Origin: Bretschneidera sinensis
Lineage: Eukaryota; Streptophyta; Magnoliopsida; Brassicales; Akaniaceae
NCBI GenBank assembly: GCA_023935145.1
Contig: CM043701.1
Span: 68,491,317-68,555,316, forward strand
Reading direction: 5' to 3'
Length of the DNA: 64,000 nucleotides
Positions 10,845 through 21,600 of this stretch are shown in pieces. The notes below the pieces were generated by a model that had not been told where the DNA came from, did no database searches, and saw only the letters and a program-made list of their open reading frames with translations. The translations under genes were made by a program, and so were the position numbers. The stretch's first letter is position 1. The number at the start of each line of letters is the position of its first letter.

Positions 10845-11799
10845 AATATTTTAGGTAGCTACAGTCGACTGGCTTGGTACGACAGTCGACTATAGCCTCA
10901 AAACTTCAAGTCCTTCTTTTCTGTGATAAAGTATAGTCAACTATAAGTTTTGACAGTCAACTGTAAAAAAGGTCAGAGACTTTTCACAATCGACTGGTAA
11001 AACTCACAATTCATTGTCTGCCCGTTTTCAATGCCTCTCTACTTTAAAATTCAAAGTAAAGAAAAATTCAAAGTTACAGTCGATTGTCAATAAGACACAG
11101 CTGATTGTACTATCGTTAATAATGGCTAGTTTTTAAAAATAGAGAAGTGAGTCGGAGTATTTAATCCACCAAACGATCATTTATTGTCTCTAACTACTAT
11201 TAAGAGTTAGAACTATAAATATCCAACCTCAATTAACATTTTAAATATCTTGAACATCCTTGAGCTCAATAATTACTTCTTTAAGTTTTCAAAATTTGAA
11301 ATTGAACTATTCTTGGACTAAGAGCTTGTGAAAGAAAATTTTAGTTGTAATCATTTATTGAGATCCCTCTCTTGTTATACCACAAACAATCCTTCATTCT
11401 CTAAGTTGTAAAAGATTTAGTATAACTCTTGGTAAGGAATCGTTGAGTGTTTAGGTGTTAAACACTTGTGAGGGTTTTTCTTGTGAGAGAAATTTTTCTT
11501 TGTAAGGGTTTGGGAAACACCTTGTAGTTGCTTGATTGTGTTCTTTGCTTGGAATAGCGAAGGGAACTCTCAAGAAGATCTCTTGAGAAGTGGACTAGGC
11601 ACAAGAAGTGATAGAACTACTATAAATCCGTTTGCAAGCTTTCCCCCTTACTTTCTTTAATTTCAGCAAGTTTATATTTGTTGTTTATGATTTATTTTCT
11701 TTAAATTTGATAACTTGCTTGATTGGTATTTAAATTTTCCTTTAATCAATAAAGTTTTTAAACCTAATTTACCACCCTCTTGGGTTGCCTTAATCAACA
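10845..11799 (+). mobile_element. 3' portion of the split SIRE-like 5' LTR
   Basis: Continues the LTR interrupted at 4772 and ends in TCAACA at 11799, the inverted match of its start TGTTGA at 4461. It contains CAGTCGACTG-type motifs (10863-11110), also present in the minus-strand SIRE-like LTR at 2258-3456. A primer-binding site follows immediately. Confidence 0.8.
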
Positions 11800-11801
11800 A
11801 T

Positions 11802-11813
11802 TGGTATCATAAC
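11802..11813 (+). other. Primer-binding site of the plus-strand SIRE-like element
   Basis: TGGTATCATAAC, a degraded match to TGGTATCAGAGC, two bases (AT) after the LTR end, with the same spacing as in the minus-strand SIRE-like relic. Confidence 0.65.
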
Positions 11814-11863
11814 TTAGTTATCCTGTTTAGGCTTAAAATTCTAGAGTATATCCTATAGCAATC

Positions 11864-12170
11864 GATGGAAGAAATCTTCTTGGTGAAGGTCATTCCTCGA
11901 CTAGACCTCCTTTGTTTTCGAGAACAAATTATAGTTTTTGGAAAAATAAAATGAGGATTTTCCTAGAAGCTCAAGATTTTGAATTATGAGAAATCATTAT
12001 GATGGTCCTAGAATTCCTATGAAAAATGTGAAAGTTAAGGGAGTTAAAGTTGAGGTTCCTAAAATTAGACAAGAATTCAATGATGATGATAGGAAAAAGG
12101 TTATCTCCGCACAATGCTTATCTTTCGAGAGAACAAACGCAAAATTTACTGCAAAGTACGAGCTTTATTG
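11864..12170 (+). pseudogene. Truncated SIRE-like copia gag start
   Basis: The translation shows the usual copia gag opening in pieces: an ATG-led segment, then a TNYSFWKNKMRIFLEAQDFEL-like block. It reaches a TGA at about 11986 caused by loss of one base in a Trp codon, then continues in another frame (residues resembling IPMKNV, then EFNDDDRKK). Similarity ends near 12170, where unrelated AT-rich DNA begins, so the rest of the element, including all of pol and the 3' LTR, is missing. Confidence 0.7.
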
Positions 12171-12429
12171 ACTTTCGTCTTGTTTTTACTTCTTTTTTTA
12201 ATATTCTTCGATTTTTCATCCAATAAAATTTTCTTGAAAATATTTGATATATATACAGTAATATCTTGAAAGTTGAATGAGAAAAAATATGTATAGTGCA
12301 TTTATTGTTGGAAGCTTTTAAAATCAACAGTTATTAACTTAATGGTTATTACCTCAAGTTATAAGTATTTGAGCATATTAAAGTTATGGGATCAAATTTT
12401 TAGGTCGACTGCTTTCTCAAGGATAAGGA

Positions 12430-12925
12430 GAGTCAATATTATGAATTGAGAGAATAGAGATAGATTAACATGTTTCGTACAGGATAACAGATTTGGTCTT
12501 TGCCCTCTTCGAATAAAGTCAGAATATTCGCTTCGCGATTGTGTCATGATGTGCTAATCTCGTGCAGCGAGGTATGGCGATTCCGGTGCTTTGTGGAACT
12601 TGTGAATCAGAGGACGAGACGGACATCCATGCTATATTGAGTTGCCCAAAAGCAAGAGCAGTATGGAATGAAGTACGGGACCAATCCTTTGCGGTGGATA
12701 AGTGTATTCGGTTGGGGATAGGAAAAGTTGGGTATGTGGTTTATTACAGCTTTGCTTATTTGGTCAAACCGCAATTTAGTGAATGCGAGAAAAGAAGGCT
12801 GGTCTCCAGGTGTGATTGCTTCAACAACTGGTAGCTTGTTGATGGAATTATGGGAGGCAAACAGCTCTGGTGGCAAAGCTCCCCCCCCCCCCGCTGTGAA
12901 ACTTAATGCAGATGGCGCACTAATT
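12430..12925 (+). pseudogene. Non-LTR retroelement scrap (zf-RVT plus RNase H start)
   Basis: An upstream stretch reads like the zf-RVT lead-in (RFGLCPLRIKSEYSLR-like). At 12590-12670 CGTCESEDETDIHAILSCP followed by an AVW block matches the zinc-binding reverse-transcriptase domain of plant LINE-type proteins (C-x2-C-x9-H-x5-C). In another frame about 210 bp on, KAPPPPAVKLNADGA is the usual first strand of the RVT_3 RNase H domain, including its first catalytic Asp. A C10 run at about 12882-12891 and several frame changes show decay. No RT core or endonuclease is present. Confidence 0.6.
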
Positions 12926-12929
12926 TCTC

Positions 12930-13847
12930 CTTCATATCCTGTAATCCATCAATTTTTCTTGTAATCCATCGAAAATATGCTTTAGATTTTGTGCAAAGCA
13001 CTGCTCTGCGCTTTATATAAGTCTACCTTCAAAGCCAACATCTGAGACTGCAAATTCTTAACCAAAGCCTCATTCAATTCTAACTTTTCCTCCAATTCCT
13101 TCATCTTCTTCTCATCTGTTGTCCCTTCTTCGTTCTTCCTTCGACAACCGGGCGAACCGACCTACAACTCTAGCATCCTCTGCCTCCCTACCATTTTGAG
13201 ATACCATCTCCTTCTCTCCAGATTTAGCTCTGTTCAGCACTAGAGACCTTTTGGTCTTCGTAGTATCGCTTGTCACATCTGAGTTTGTAGGTTTTAGTCA
13301 TGCTTTCATGGCTGGTGAAAACAATACCCCACCAATGTAACCATTACTATTAGCGGCTTCTAGCTTTGGGGAGTCTTTAGGCTTAGAATAGTGTTGTAGT
13401 ATCATGTGACATGTTGTTGGTTTTGGACTTTGATTTTGTGTATGGTGGTGTCTATTGCTGCTTTATGTGATTTTTTTATCCGTTTTCTTTTCTTTTCTTC
13501 AAGAAAAATGAAAAACAAGGCAATATGTAAAAAAAAAAAAAATGGTATTGATTCTTTTGAAATAGAAATAAGAAAGATCAAGCATAATCAAAATAAGTCA
13601 ATTCTATGATGAACGTTTCATCGATCTAACCACTTCAGGAATTCTACGCCATATCACAAATAGTCGAAAGACTAAAAATGTTTTTTACCCACCAAATTAC
13701 TTACTGTAACTCATTTCAAATCGTTGGATAGCTACTTAGCTTGGTATAAGTTATTCCTAATGAGTTATAACATGCCCTTCCTAGTTCGTACCGGGAAAAA
13801 GCAACGAAGGTTGGCCAAAGCTTTTCTGAACATCAAAACCAACTATT
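12930..13847. other. Spacer without recognised gene
   Basis: No supported gene. The minus strand at 13040-13320 has a short, mostly open, Lys/Glu/Arg-rich stretch of no recognised family. An A12 run lies near 13530. Short plus-strand frames at 13406-13609 are unconvincing. Confidence 0.5.
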
Positions 13848-13942
13848 TAGGTGTTGTTTGTTATATCTACAAGTTATAACTCTAAAAACTTTAAGTTTTG
13901 ATTATTTAAGGTTTAATTAAACAACTCCCAAACAAAACCTTA
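13848..13942. mobile_element. Possible short MITE
   Basis: The left end TAGGTGTTGTTTGTT and the complement of the right end TAAGGTTTTGTTTGG form imperfect inverted termini. The middle contains an ACTTTAAGT-centred inverted repeat. No matching target duplication is visible. Confidence 0.35.
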
Positions 13943-14619
13943 CTCACCTTTCATTTTTTGCATAGAAGCTTTGAATGAGATCCAGTCAAATAATGTCCTA
14001 TAAATTAGCAGTGCAAGTAATTCCGATAGGCTGTGCCCAAGCAAGCACTAAGCACAATCAATTATAATGTGTCACGTTTGGCACATGATGATTGGCAAGA
14101 CCTATTAAGGACCGGTCTATGCAAAAATCTTAAAGAATGCCTCAGAAAGCAGTCTAAATTTAATAGCATTGTTGTACAAAAATAGAAGATTACACATGTT
14201 TGGAACTGACTGAAAGATCCTCAACTCGTTCAATCGGCATATACTATAAAAACAAAACTAGATGCATTAAGCAATAGAATTCAGAAAGAAATAGCAGCAT
14301 AAAAACAAATGAACTGTTCTCCTTGCATCTAATCCATACAGATCTTGAAAATCAACTAGATACTACAAAGACCACATACCATCTACCACCAAATTATGTA
14401 TTCCTCCTATCCGCCAGAATGCAAATGAACTTTTGGTATAAAAACTATCATGCAATGATCTCAATCTACTAAAGAAATAAGTAAAAAAACCAAGCAAAAT
14501 TATTGTTATTACATTTATCCAGTTCCCTACCAAAAGTAAATCCAAAGAAAATTAACGCATTAGATGAAATTTGGGTTGCCTTCATTGCTTTGCTATATCA
14601 TTTCCACCCCGGAACTTCT
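13943..14619. other. Region downstream of the TM9SF gene, including its likely 3' UTR
   Basis: No separate gene supported. The stretch next to the stop codon (about 14350-14619) is probably the 3' untranslated region of the minus-strand TM9SF gene. A 60-codon open frame at 14363-14545 has no recognisable features. Confidence 0.5.
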
Positions 14620-16593
14620 TCAATCCAGCTTCACCGAAGAAAACAAGTAATGCACAAACCAAAATGAAGAAAGGAACCCAACTGTGCCAGTTGCCAGCAT
14701 GATTGCTAAAACCATGAAGAGCGAATACCCCAAGTAAAGAGTGGCAGAGACTGGTCCACTTAAACTTTTAAGATCAAACACAAGATAGTTTATGGAGTAT
14801 AAGAATATGTAGATGGCAACTGAACCAGATGCAAAGAAGGACTTCCACCACCATTTCCAGTCCTCCACACATAGATGCATGTAGGTTAATACTAGAGAGA
14901 CCTCAGCACACACCACCACAAGAAGGATCAACACAACGAACAGAAATCCGAAAACATAGTAAACACGGCCCATCCAAATACTAGACATGATAAAGAAAAG
15001 CTCAATGAAGAGGGTACCGAAAGGAAGAGTACCAGCACCAAGAACTAAGAGCCAGGAAGGGTATTTCTGGGCTGGAATTTCCCGCGGAATCTGGTTCGTT
15101 CGAACAGGGTACTCAATATGAGGTGCCTTTGCCCCAAGATAACCACCAATTAGGGTAAGGGGAACCGAGATACAAAACCAGAGCAGAAGAAGAATAACAA
15201 ACAGAGAAATTGGAATGGCTCCGGTGCTATGGCTACCCCATAATAGGAAATTCAAAGTGGTTAAAATTAAAAAGGCAATACCAGGGAAGAAGCAAGCAAC
15301 CTTCCATGAAACAGAAACCCATCCCCTGTAGTCACCACAGCCAATTGTTCTCCAAAGACGAACTGCAACATATCCAGCCGCAATACCAAGTATCATGTAG
15401 AAAAATAGCATACCTGTAATAAGCGTTCCACGAGAAGCTGGAGACATGAATCCAAGAGCAGCAAATAAGATTGTCACAATTGCCATCCCAAGAATCTGTA
15501 TACCATTTCCAACCATAACACACAAAAGCGCAGGGTTTGCTGGAGCACGGAAAACATCCCCCACAACAAGCTTCCAGCCAGATAACTCCTCGTTCATTTG
15601 CGCTTGAGCCTCCTTGTCAAGCTCCTCATAATGGGTCAGATCCCGCCTAACAGTCCTCAAGAAGATCACAAGGACAATACCAGCAAGGAAAGTAATCACC
15701 ATAAGAGAGTTCAAGATTGAGAACCAGTGGACCTTTGACCCCTCCATCTTCAAATAAGCATCCCATCGAGATGGCCATTTGATATCACTCTCCTCAAATA
15801 TAACCTCATAGGTGAAAACAATTGGTTGGCCTTCCTTGATAGGCATTGACACAGTGGTGGGATCACATTTAATTGGAGACGTGTACTTCTTGTACATTTT
15901 CAACTTCTTCACTGTCTCAGCATTATGCATGAAACTACAAGGAATCACTTCAAAACCCACAACCATGTATCCGGGCACATCTGGTTCCCCCTTCCCAATC
16001 GTGGGGATCACCTCAGCTGCATCCCCAGTGCCCATCACACGTGCCACATTGGTCTCCTCATACTTGTGAACAAGGACCTTAAATTTCAGATGGTTAAACA
16101 CATAATACACATCCTGAACTTTAATTCCAACTGGATACCCCGTCCACCTCAAAACATAAACTCCCTTCTTGGTATACCGAATTGCAGGCAAATTATCAAG
16201 AATCAAATTAACCTGATACATCTCATCAATCCTCCTCTTCAAGAGCTTAAAGTTATTGGCTGATAAGGGACCAGATCGACACAAAAAGATCTCACTCTCA
16301 TTCGAGTACATCTTAAACCTATACGGTGAATTCTCAATCCGATCGCCCATGAGGAGTTCACCGAGGTTCTCAGCACTATCCTTCACACCATCTGGGGGTT
16401 TACAAAAGGGCAAACTGTAATAGCTAAAGGGCATCTCAGTATCAATAGAAGTGAGAGAATTCACTTTCACTGACAAGTAGTCACCGATACGGTATTTGTG
16501 GGGGTAACTACCAGGAAGGTAAAACCCATACCCAGATTGAAATATCAAGCTAATGGTCAAGACCAAGATCCCAAAACGACCCGTCAAGTCCAT
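14620..16593 (-). CDS. Transmembrane nine superfamily (TM9SF/EMP70) protein
   Basis: A full-length 657-residue member of the nine-transmembrane endomembrane family (plant TMN proteins), which reside in the Golgi and endosomes and are linked to membrane-protein sorting and cell adhesion or nutrition in several eukaryotes. Residues 1-23 form a signal peptide. 24-290 is the lumenal EMP70 domain with the typical start FYLPGSYPHKY. Nine membrane segments follow near 291-312, 355-380, 390-412, 428-452, 460-485, 515-540, 545-572, 585-606 and 618-650. The protein ends in KLD, matching the KXD/E COPI-binding Golgi-retention signal known in plant TMN proteins. There is no stop or frameshift, and the coding region is a single exon as in its relatives. 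The start is the first ATG of the frame, directly before the signal peptide. It is closest in style to the TMN7-like subgroup, but the exact orthologue is not decided here. Confidence 0.96.
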   Translation of the reverse strand: MDLTGRFGILVLTISLIFQSGYGFYLPGSYPHKYRIGDYLSVKVNSLTSIDTEMPFSYYSLPFCKPPDGVKDSAENLGELLMGDRIENSPYRFKMYSNESEIFLCRSGPLSANNFKLLKRRIDEMYQVNLILDNLPAIRYTKKGVYVLRWTGYPVGIKVQDVYYVFNHLKFKVLVHKYEETNVARVMGTGDAAEVIPTIGKGEPDVPGYMVVGFEVIPCSFMHNAETVKKLKMYKKYTSPIKCDPTTVSMPIKEGQPIVFTYEVIFEESDIKWPSRWDAYLKMEGSKVHWFSILNSLMVITFLAGIVLVIFLRTVRRDLTHYEELDKEAQAQMNEELSGWKLVVGDVFRAPANPALLCVMVGNGIQILGMAIVTILFAALGFMSPASRGTLITGMLFFYMILGIAAGYVAVRLWRTIGCGDYRGWVSVSWKVACFFPGIAFLILTTLNFLLWGSHSTGAIPISLFVILLLLWFCISVPLTLIGGYLGAKAPHIEYPVRTNQIPREIPAQKYPSWLLVLGAGTLPFGTLFIELFFIMSSIWMGRVYYVFGFLFVVLILLVVVCAEVSLVLTYMHLCVEDWKWWWKSFFASGSVAIYIFLYSINYLVFDLKSLSGPVSATLYLGYSLFMVLAIMLATGTVGFLSSFWFVHYLFSSVKLD

Positions 16594-16627
16594 TTTTGCA
16601 CAGTTTTTTGGCTGATTTGTGTCAGAT

Positions 16628-16818
16628 CTGGATGACCCAGATAAGAAAATAAGTAAATAAGGACAGATTAAGCAATATATTTTTGTGGGTTCTCAGTTTC
16701 AGTGAAGATTCAATAGAGAAAGCTGAAGAAACTACTACAGCACTAGCAATTTAGAACCAAGAATAGTTAAACGAAGATCAAATGACAGCTCCAAACTGGA
16801 AGTATAGATCTAACTGAC
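16628..16818 (-). other. Probable 5' UTR intron of the TM9SF gene
   Basis: On the minus strand, a donor AAAG/GTCAGT at 16818 and a pyrimidine-rich acceptor ...CATCCAG at 16628 bound a 191-bp intron. It is followed by a 34-base second leader exon ending at the ATG. Leader introns are common in plant housekeeping genes; this call rests on splice-site appearance only. Confidence 0.5.
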
Positions 16819-16944
16819 CTTTATCAGAAGAGAGTAATGCATAGAGAGTTGAAGAGTCCGTGCGTAGAAGAGAAAAAGCACCCCTCAGAGCTTTGAGAAT
16901 CTGGGAATTGGACACAGTGAGGAATTCGGAGTCATGATAACGGG

Positions 16945-16951
16945 TTTTATA
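16945..16951 (-). promoter_or_regulatory. TATA box of the TM9SF gene
   Basis: TATAAAA on the minus strand, with a CACTGTGTCCAATTCCC stretch about 30 bp downstream as a plausible start region (near 16915). This places it about 100 bp upstream of the proposed leader intron. Confidence 0.5.
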
Positions 16952-18014
16952 TCATTTGTTTTCTACGGGAGGAGGATGCCACCGACGCATCATATTGACG
17001 GGTTTTGGCGATCATTGACCATAATACCCCTAGTACCTAATTCCATTGCTCGTGCCAATTTGATTCGATTCAAGATGACAACCGGACCGGTTGAGATATG
17101 TCAAATTGTTTTGGGTAAATGATTTTGAGTTTTTAATTTTTTTAGAAAGTGTTATTTAAGTTTAGTTGAAAATTTATCAAAAATATAATTAAATTAAATT
17201 AAATTATTTATTAATTAATATGTTAATTATTATTTAATATAATTTAATAATTTTCAAATTAATTTTATTAAACTTTTAATAAATCTTAAAATTTTAATTT
17301 TAATTTTAAATTGAATCCAAACACTTAATGATATTTATCCCAACTCCAAGTTTTTTAAATTACATTGCACCCCTTATCAGATAAAAAACCGATGATGTTG
17401 ACTTATGGTGTCATTCTGAGAAAAGTGCAAAGATGAGTTTATCATTATAACATAGGAGTATAAATTAATTAGCTACTTAGCTGACCTTTCAATTGCTTTT
17501 TTCCAGTCTGTTCTAGGTTTTTCTTGAGAGAGATGAGTGAGACAGAGAGTTGAGAGCAAAATTTTGGGTTGAGAGCAAAATTTTGTTAGATTTCTTTCCT
17601 GGTTTATGTTGATGATAATCAAATCTTGGCAAAATAGAAAAAGATTTGCAATCTTAATCTAAATACTGGTAAGATTCCTTTATTTTTCTTCACACCTATA
17701 TAATCTATCAAAGTTTTTTTTTTCTATTTTTATATAAAAAAAATTCCAAACAATTTAGGGTTTCATTCATAACAGACCCCTTTCAAACATCTTGAAGTTT
17801 TTCTTTAATTTTCTCCCACTTCCATATACTCATTTTCCTTTGTGCCAACAAAACTTTAAAACAATTTTTTTCCTTTTTTTTTTTTTTGTTATCTAATGAG
17901 ATTTCCTTTTAGTTTGTTTTTGGTGTCTGATATCTCTCTTCAAATCTTGCTTTGTTTTCGAGAAAAGGAAAGAAAATGAAGTTTCGGTTCATCTTTTAAA
18001 TTACCTAAAAGTTT
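16952..18014. other. Upstream spacer of the TM9SF gene
   Basis: No gene. 17127-17345 is very AT-rich with weak inverted ends (AAGTGTT...AACACTT) resembling the MITE at 26525-26761. A 17-bp unit TTGAGAGCAAAATTTTG is repeated in tandem near 17550-17585. 17690-17900 is T-rich. Confidence 0.5.
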
Positions 18015-18235
18015 TAGGGTTGGTTTGGTTTTAGAAAATAGAACCGTTTTCAGTTTTCATTTTTATAAAAAAAAACAAAAAATAACATTAAAAATATGTT
18101 TGGTCGCTAAAAACATAAAACGTTTTCTTAGAGAACAATATCAAAATAAACTCAACTCAGAAAACAAAAAAATTTTGTTTTCACCGTTTTCAACCAAAAA
18201 GGTTGAAAACAATGAAAACACGAGATTGACATATT
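18015..18235. repeat. Possible left half of a hAT-like/foldback repeat
   Basis: TAGGGTTGGTTTGGTTTTAG followed by runs of GAAAACA/TGTTTTC and an internal inverted repeat (GTTTTCAACC...GGTTGAAAAC at 18188-18210). A similar inverted end, complement TAAGGGTGCGATTGGTTTC, lies at 21553-21574. The two may be one element or two related ones. At 18235 it is cut by the small LTR element. Confidence 0.35.
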
Positions 18236-18818
18236 TGTTGGAATTTTACCCCTAAAATCTACCTACTCAATCTTAGACAACAACACAAGCACAACAATTA
18301 AATATGCAAGATAAATAAATAGCAAAAACATCAATAATTAATATGATTAGGCAACCTCTTTGCTTATATCTACCAACAAATCCACTATTTTATTAATCTA
18401 CAACTACAACTTTAGGAAGAGCAAAGTTGTCAAACTCTTACCTCAAAGTCTCAATACAAAAAAAGCTCTTAACCTAGCTTTAGTTGTAAGTATCATTTCT
18501 ACTTGACAATCTAAAACCCCAATACACCCAAAGTTCTCATCCTAACTCTAGTAGTAAACCTCACTAGTTTACAATGTATATGAAAATTATGAGTATGCCT
18601 CAAATCTTCTCTGAAACTCATTTATATAGAAGATATTTCCTTAATACTATTAAGAAAAGAACAACAACATCATAGTATATTAGTACTACTTGTACAATCG
18701 ACAATCTAATAAGAAATTACTACTATTCCTACTAGATCAAGCAACTATAAAATAATAAACAACTTGTCTCAAACCAATTAGAAGTATTATTTGTGTGAAT
18801 TGAGCCAAAATCTTAACA
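18236..18818 (-). repeat. 3' LTR of the small element
   Basis: 583 bp, TGTTGG to TTAACA. The minus-strand TATA-like TCTATATAAA is at 18621-18630. Confidence 0.92.
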
Positions 18819-19039
18819 AATCTCCACATTGGCTCAAATTCTCAACTTCATCGTCAAATTTGGCTTTCTTCTTTGGTTGGTACGATCGTTCCTTTTGGTC
18901 TTCTCATCTTATCCGCTTACTAGCTCTTCGAAACAATCATCCTCTCATTCAACACGTACAAGCTTTTTTCGTTCACGATATCTGTCATCACTACCTTTGA
19001 AGCATCAAGAACTTGCATCTCATCATCTTCATTAGCCTT

Positions 19040-19496
19040 TCAATTATCACTCTGCTTCATTCTACTCAAGTCCTCCAAGTCCTCCACCATGGACTTGCTT
19101 TGCAATTGTGTGTGTTCATCTTCCTCATTGTGGATGCACTCTTTATTTGAAAAATCTAGAGACTTGGATCTTGATCTTTTCTCCACCTTCCTTGAAGTAC
19201 TCCACTCGCTCACTTTGTCTGGCTCTTCTCTTGATATAATTACGAACAATTCTTCAACCTCGAACACACTTGGTCTTTCAACTTGTCTTTCTTTGGAGGT
19301 AACGTGAAAACCTCCACATCCATCCAAACTTCCTTGCCACCATTAACATTGTGACTATATCATCTTCTTCCGGTTGCAAGTACTTCATCTCTGTCAGCAT
19401 ACTACTCAACAAATTAGTGATAATGGAATTGGAAAAACTAATATTCATCATACATTCTTTCATCTTCAATTCATCAAATAGTTCAATATTAATCAT
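19040..19496 (-). pseudogene. Internal ORF remnant of the small LTR element
   Basis: Two overlapping minus-strand frames, 19496-19278 (72 codons) and 19327-19040 (95 codons), appear to be one former frame of about 150 codons broken by a single shift near 19300. The first part is Met/Ile/Leu-rich (helical). The second is highly charged, with a Ser/Arg/Lys stretch and acidic HNEEDEH. No CCHC knuckle, protease or RT motif. A gag-derived protein is the natural guess from position, but no family was recognised. Confidence 0.45.
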
Positions 19497-19530
19497 TCCA
19501 ACTTATTGTATTTTTCCCATCAGAACCACA

Positions 19531-19542
19531 GCTCTGATACTA
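19531..19542 (-). other. Primer-binding site of the small LTR element
   Basis: Complement TAGTATCAGAGC, one base from the initiator-Met tRNA complement, two bases from the LTR at 19545. Confidence 0.8.
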
Positions 19543-19544
19543 CT

Positions 19545-20128
19545 TGTTAGGATTTTACCCTTAAAATTCACCTACTCAATCTTAGGTAAAAAACTCAAGC
19601 ACAATAATTAAATAGGCAAAATAAATAAAGAGCAAAAACACCAATATTTAATGTGGTTCGACAACCTCTTTGCCTACATCCACCAACAAATCCACTATTT
19701 TATTAATCTTCAACTACAACTTTAGGAAGAGCAAAACTATCAAACTCTCAGCCCAAAGTCTCAATACAACAAAAGCTCTTAACCTAGCTTGAGTTGTAAG
19801 TACCCTCTCTACTTGACAACCCAAAACCTTAGTACACCCAAAGCTTTCATCATAGCTCTAGTAGTAAACCCATCTAGTTAACAATGTATTTGAGAATTAT
19901 GAGTGTGCCTTAAGTCTTCTCTAAGACCCCTTTATATAGAGAATATTTTCCTAATACTATTAGAAAAAGAAAAACATCATCATAGGAGACTACTATTACT
20001 TGTACAATCAATAATCTAATAAGAATTTACTATTATTTCTACTAGAACAAACAACTACAAAATAGGAAACAACTTTTTCTAAACCAATTAGAAATATTCT
20101 TTGTAGGAATTGAGTCAAAATACTAACA
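19545..20128 (-). repeat. 5' LTR of the small element
   Basis: 584 bp, TGTTAG to CTAACA, clearly homologous along its length to 18236-18818. TATA-like TCTATATAAA at 19931-19940 on the minus strand. Confidence 0.92.
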
Positions 20129-20133
20129 ATATT

Positions 20134-21600
20134 TTCAAAGTTCCATAAAAAAATCTCAGTTCGCACTCGGTTCAAGTCACCAAATCATCACTTTATTCTC
20201 ATGTGATTTTGGCAATCTCGACAATATCAATACCGACCCACCTAAGAAAATTTTCTCTCATTTTCTCAGCTTCTGAACGCTCTCAATCTTCCTCTTCCTT
20301 CATATCTTCTTGAACAAATTGAGAACAATGAGGGACAAAGACAGAGTGGAGACTACCCCATCGTCATCGTGCCAAACCTCAAGAAAACCACCACCGTTTC
20401 TGTTTAGAATATGTTGATTTGCAAAGGGTTTATGTAGAAAATGGACTCAACTATACCCTTGTTGTACGAAATCCATGTCCGATGTGGTGCCAATACTTTG
20501 GACTCGGCAACTAACGAAACTCACGAAGCTTTTGCATGAGATCAAGAAAGACAAAGAGATGGAAGAAGTGCCTGAATACTGCCATGGAGAATGAAAAAGA
20601 CGCAGAGGAGGCTCAGATGAACACTTAGGCAGCAAAATGATGAAAGTGTAACATATGAGTTCGATGGTAAAATTAAACTGAAGAAACTTAGATGAAACGT
20701 AATCATTAATACTCCTATTGGCCTCTCATGATTTGATTTCAATTTCTATAGTAAACAGTTAGCAACCACTGCCAATAAATAGCTAGCAACAGCAAAACTG
20801 AAGAAACAAAGATAGTAAAGTAATCATTAATACTCCTGTCATATATATATACACACACTTTTATTAATTTCATTATCATGATTTGTATTTATATTCTATA
20901 ATTTTATTTTATTTTAAGAAAATATGTAATTTAATAGATACATGCTTAAAAGCATTCTTTAATTCAAAATGACGCACCAAAATAGATTGAAACCAAAACA
21001 TTTTATTTATTAATTAAGACAAAACGTTAATCGACACAAAATTTAAAATATTGATCAGAGTTATTTCCTTCTATTCGTTGTTGTTCCCGCAACTCTCTTC
21101 ATTTTCTTCTTCATTATTCTTTTGAGCAGTAACAATGGCTCACCTCTAGACTAGTCGCTATATCAGTTAGCTTCTTCCTCTCTTTTATCTTTGTATCCCC
21201 TGTTGCTGAGTAAAAGAAAAACAAGAAAAGATCTCCAAGCAAAAAAATAAAAATAAAGAATATCCCGATGCTATGTTGAATTTTGTTAACCAATGATAAT
21301 TTTATTTATTAATCGTGTAAATATAAAAACAAAAATATTTCACCTTAATAGTTTACTAAAAATAATTCATCATTTTCAATTTTTTTTTCAAAGGAAAACA
21401 GCATCACCAAACACACTTTCTCTGTTTCAATTTTTAGAAAATAGTTTTTGTTTTCACTGATCAAGCAAATTTTCTAAAAGATAGAAAATGAAAAATAAAA
21501 TTGTTTTTATTTTTTAAAAGTAAAATATAAAAAACAGAAAACAAAAAACATTTTCAGAAACCAATCGCACCCTTACGTTTTTGGAAAATTTTAAGTGATC
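20134..21600. other. Spacer with possible captured-gene fragment and hAT-like end
   Basis: 20260-20640 has non-random, less AT-rich sequence with a short open plus-strand start (ATG at 20328) that soon hits stops; no family recognised. 20650-21390 is AT-rich. 21390-21574 is rich in AAAACAGAAAACA-type repeats, ending in AACCAATCGCACCCTTA, an inverted counterpart of 18015. If those two ends belong together, the fragment at 20260-20640 lies inside the element. Confidence 0.4.

Larger units (their letters stand above)
18231..20133 (-). mobile_element. Small non-autonomous LTR retrotransposon with target duplication
   Basis: 18236-20128, 1893 bp, flanked by the perfect 5-bp duplication ATATT (18231-18235 and 20129-20133). 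The LTRs are 583 and 584 bp (TGTTGG/TGTTAG start, TTAACA/CTAACA end). The internal part is only 726 bp, with a tRNA-Met-type primer site beside the right LTR, so the element runs on the minus strand. It lacks protease, RT, RNase H and integrase, so it must have relied on enzymes of another element. It is larger than a classic TRIM and resembles the LARD/TR-GAG size range, but gag was not recognised. Confidence 0.92.

Noticed and set aside
14363..14545. 60-codon minus-strand frame after the TM9SF gene
   Set aside because: Probably 3' UTR; hydrophobic by composition only, with no upstream signals or homology recognised.
15812..16263. Plus-strand frames of 85 and 112 codons
   Set aside because: Antisense shadows of the TM9SF coding region, whose identity is certain.
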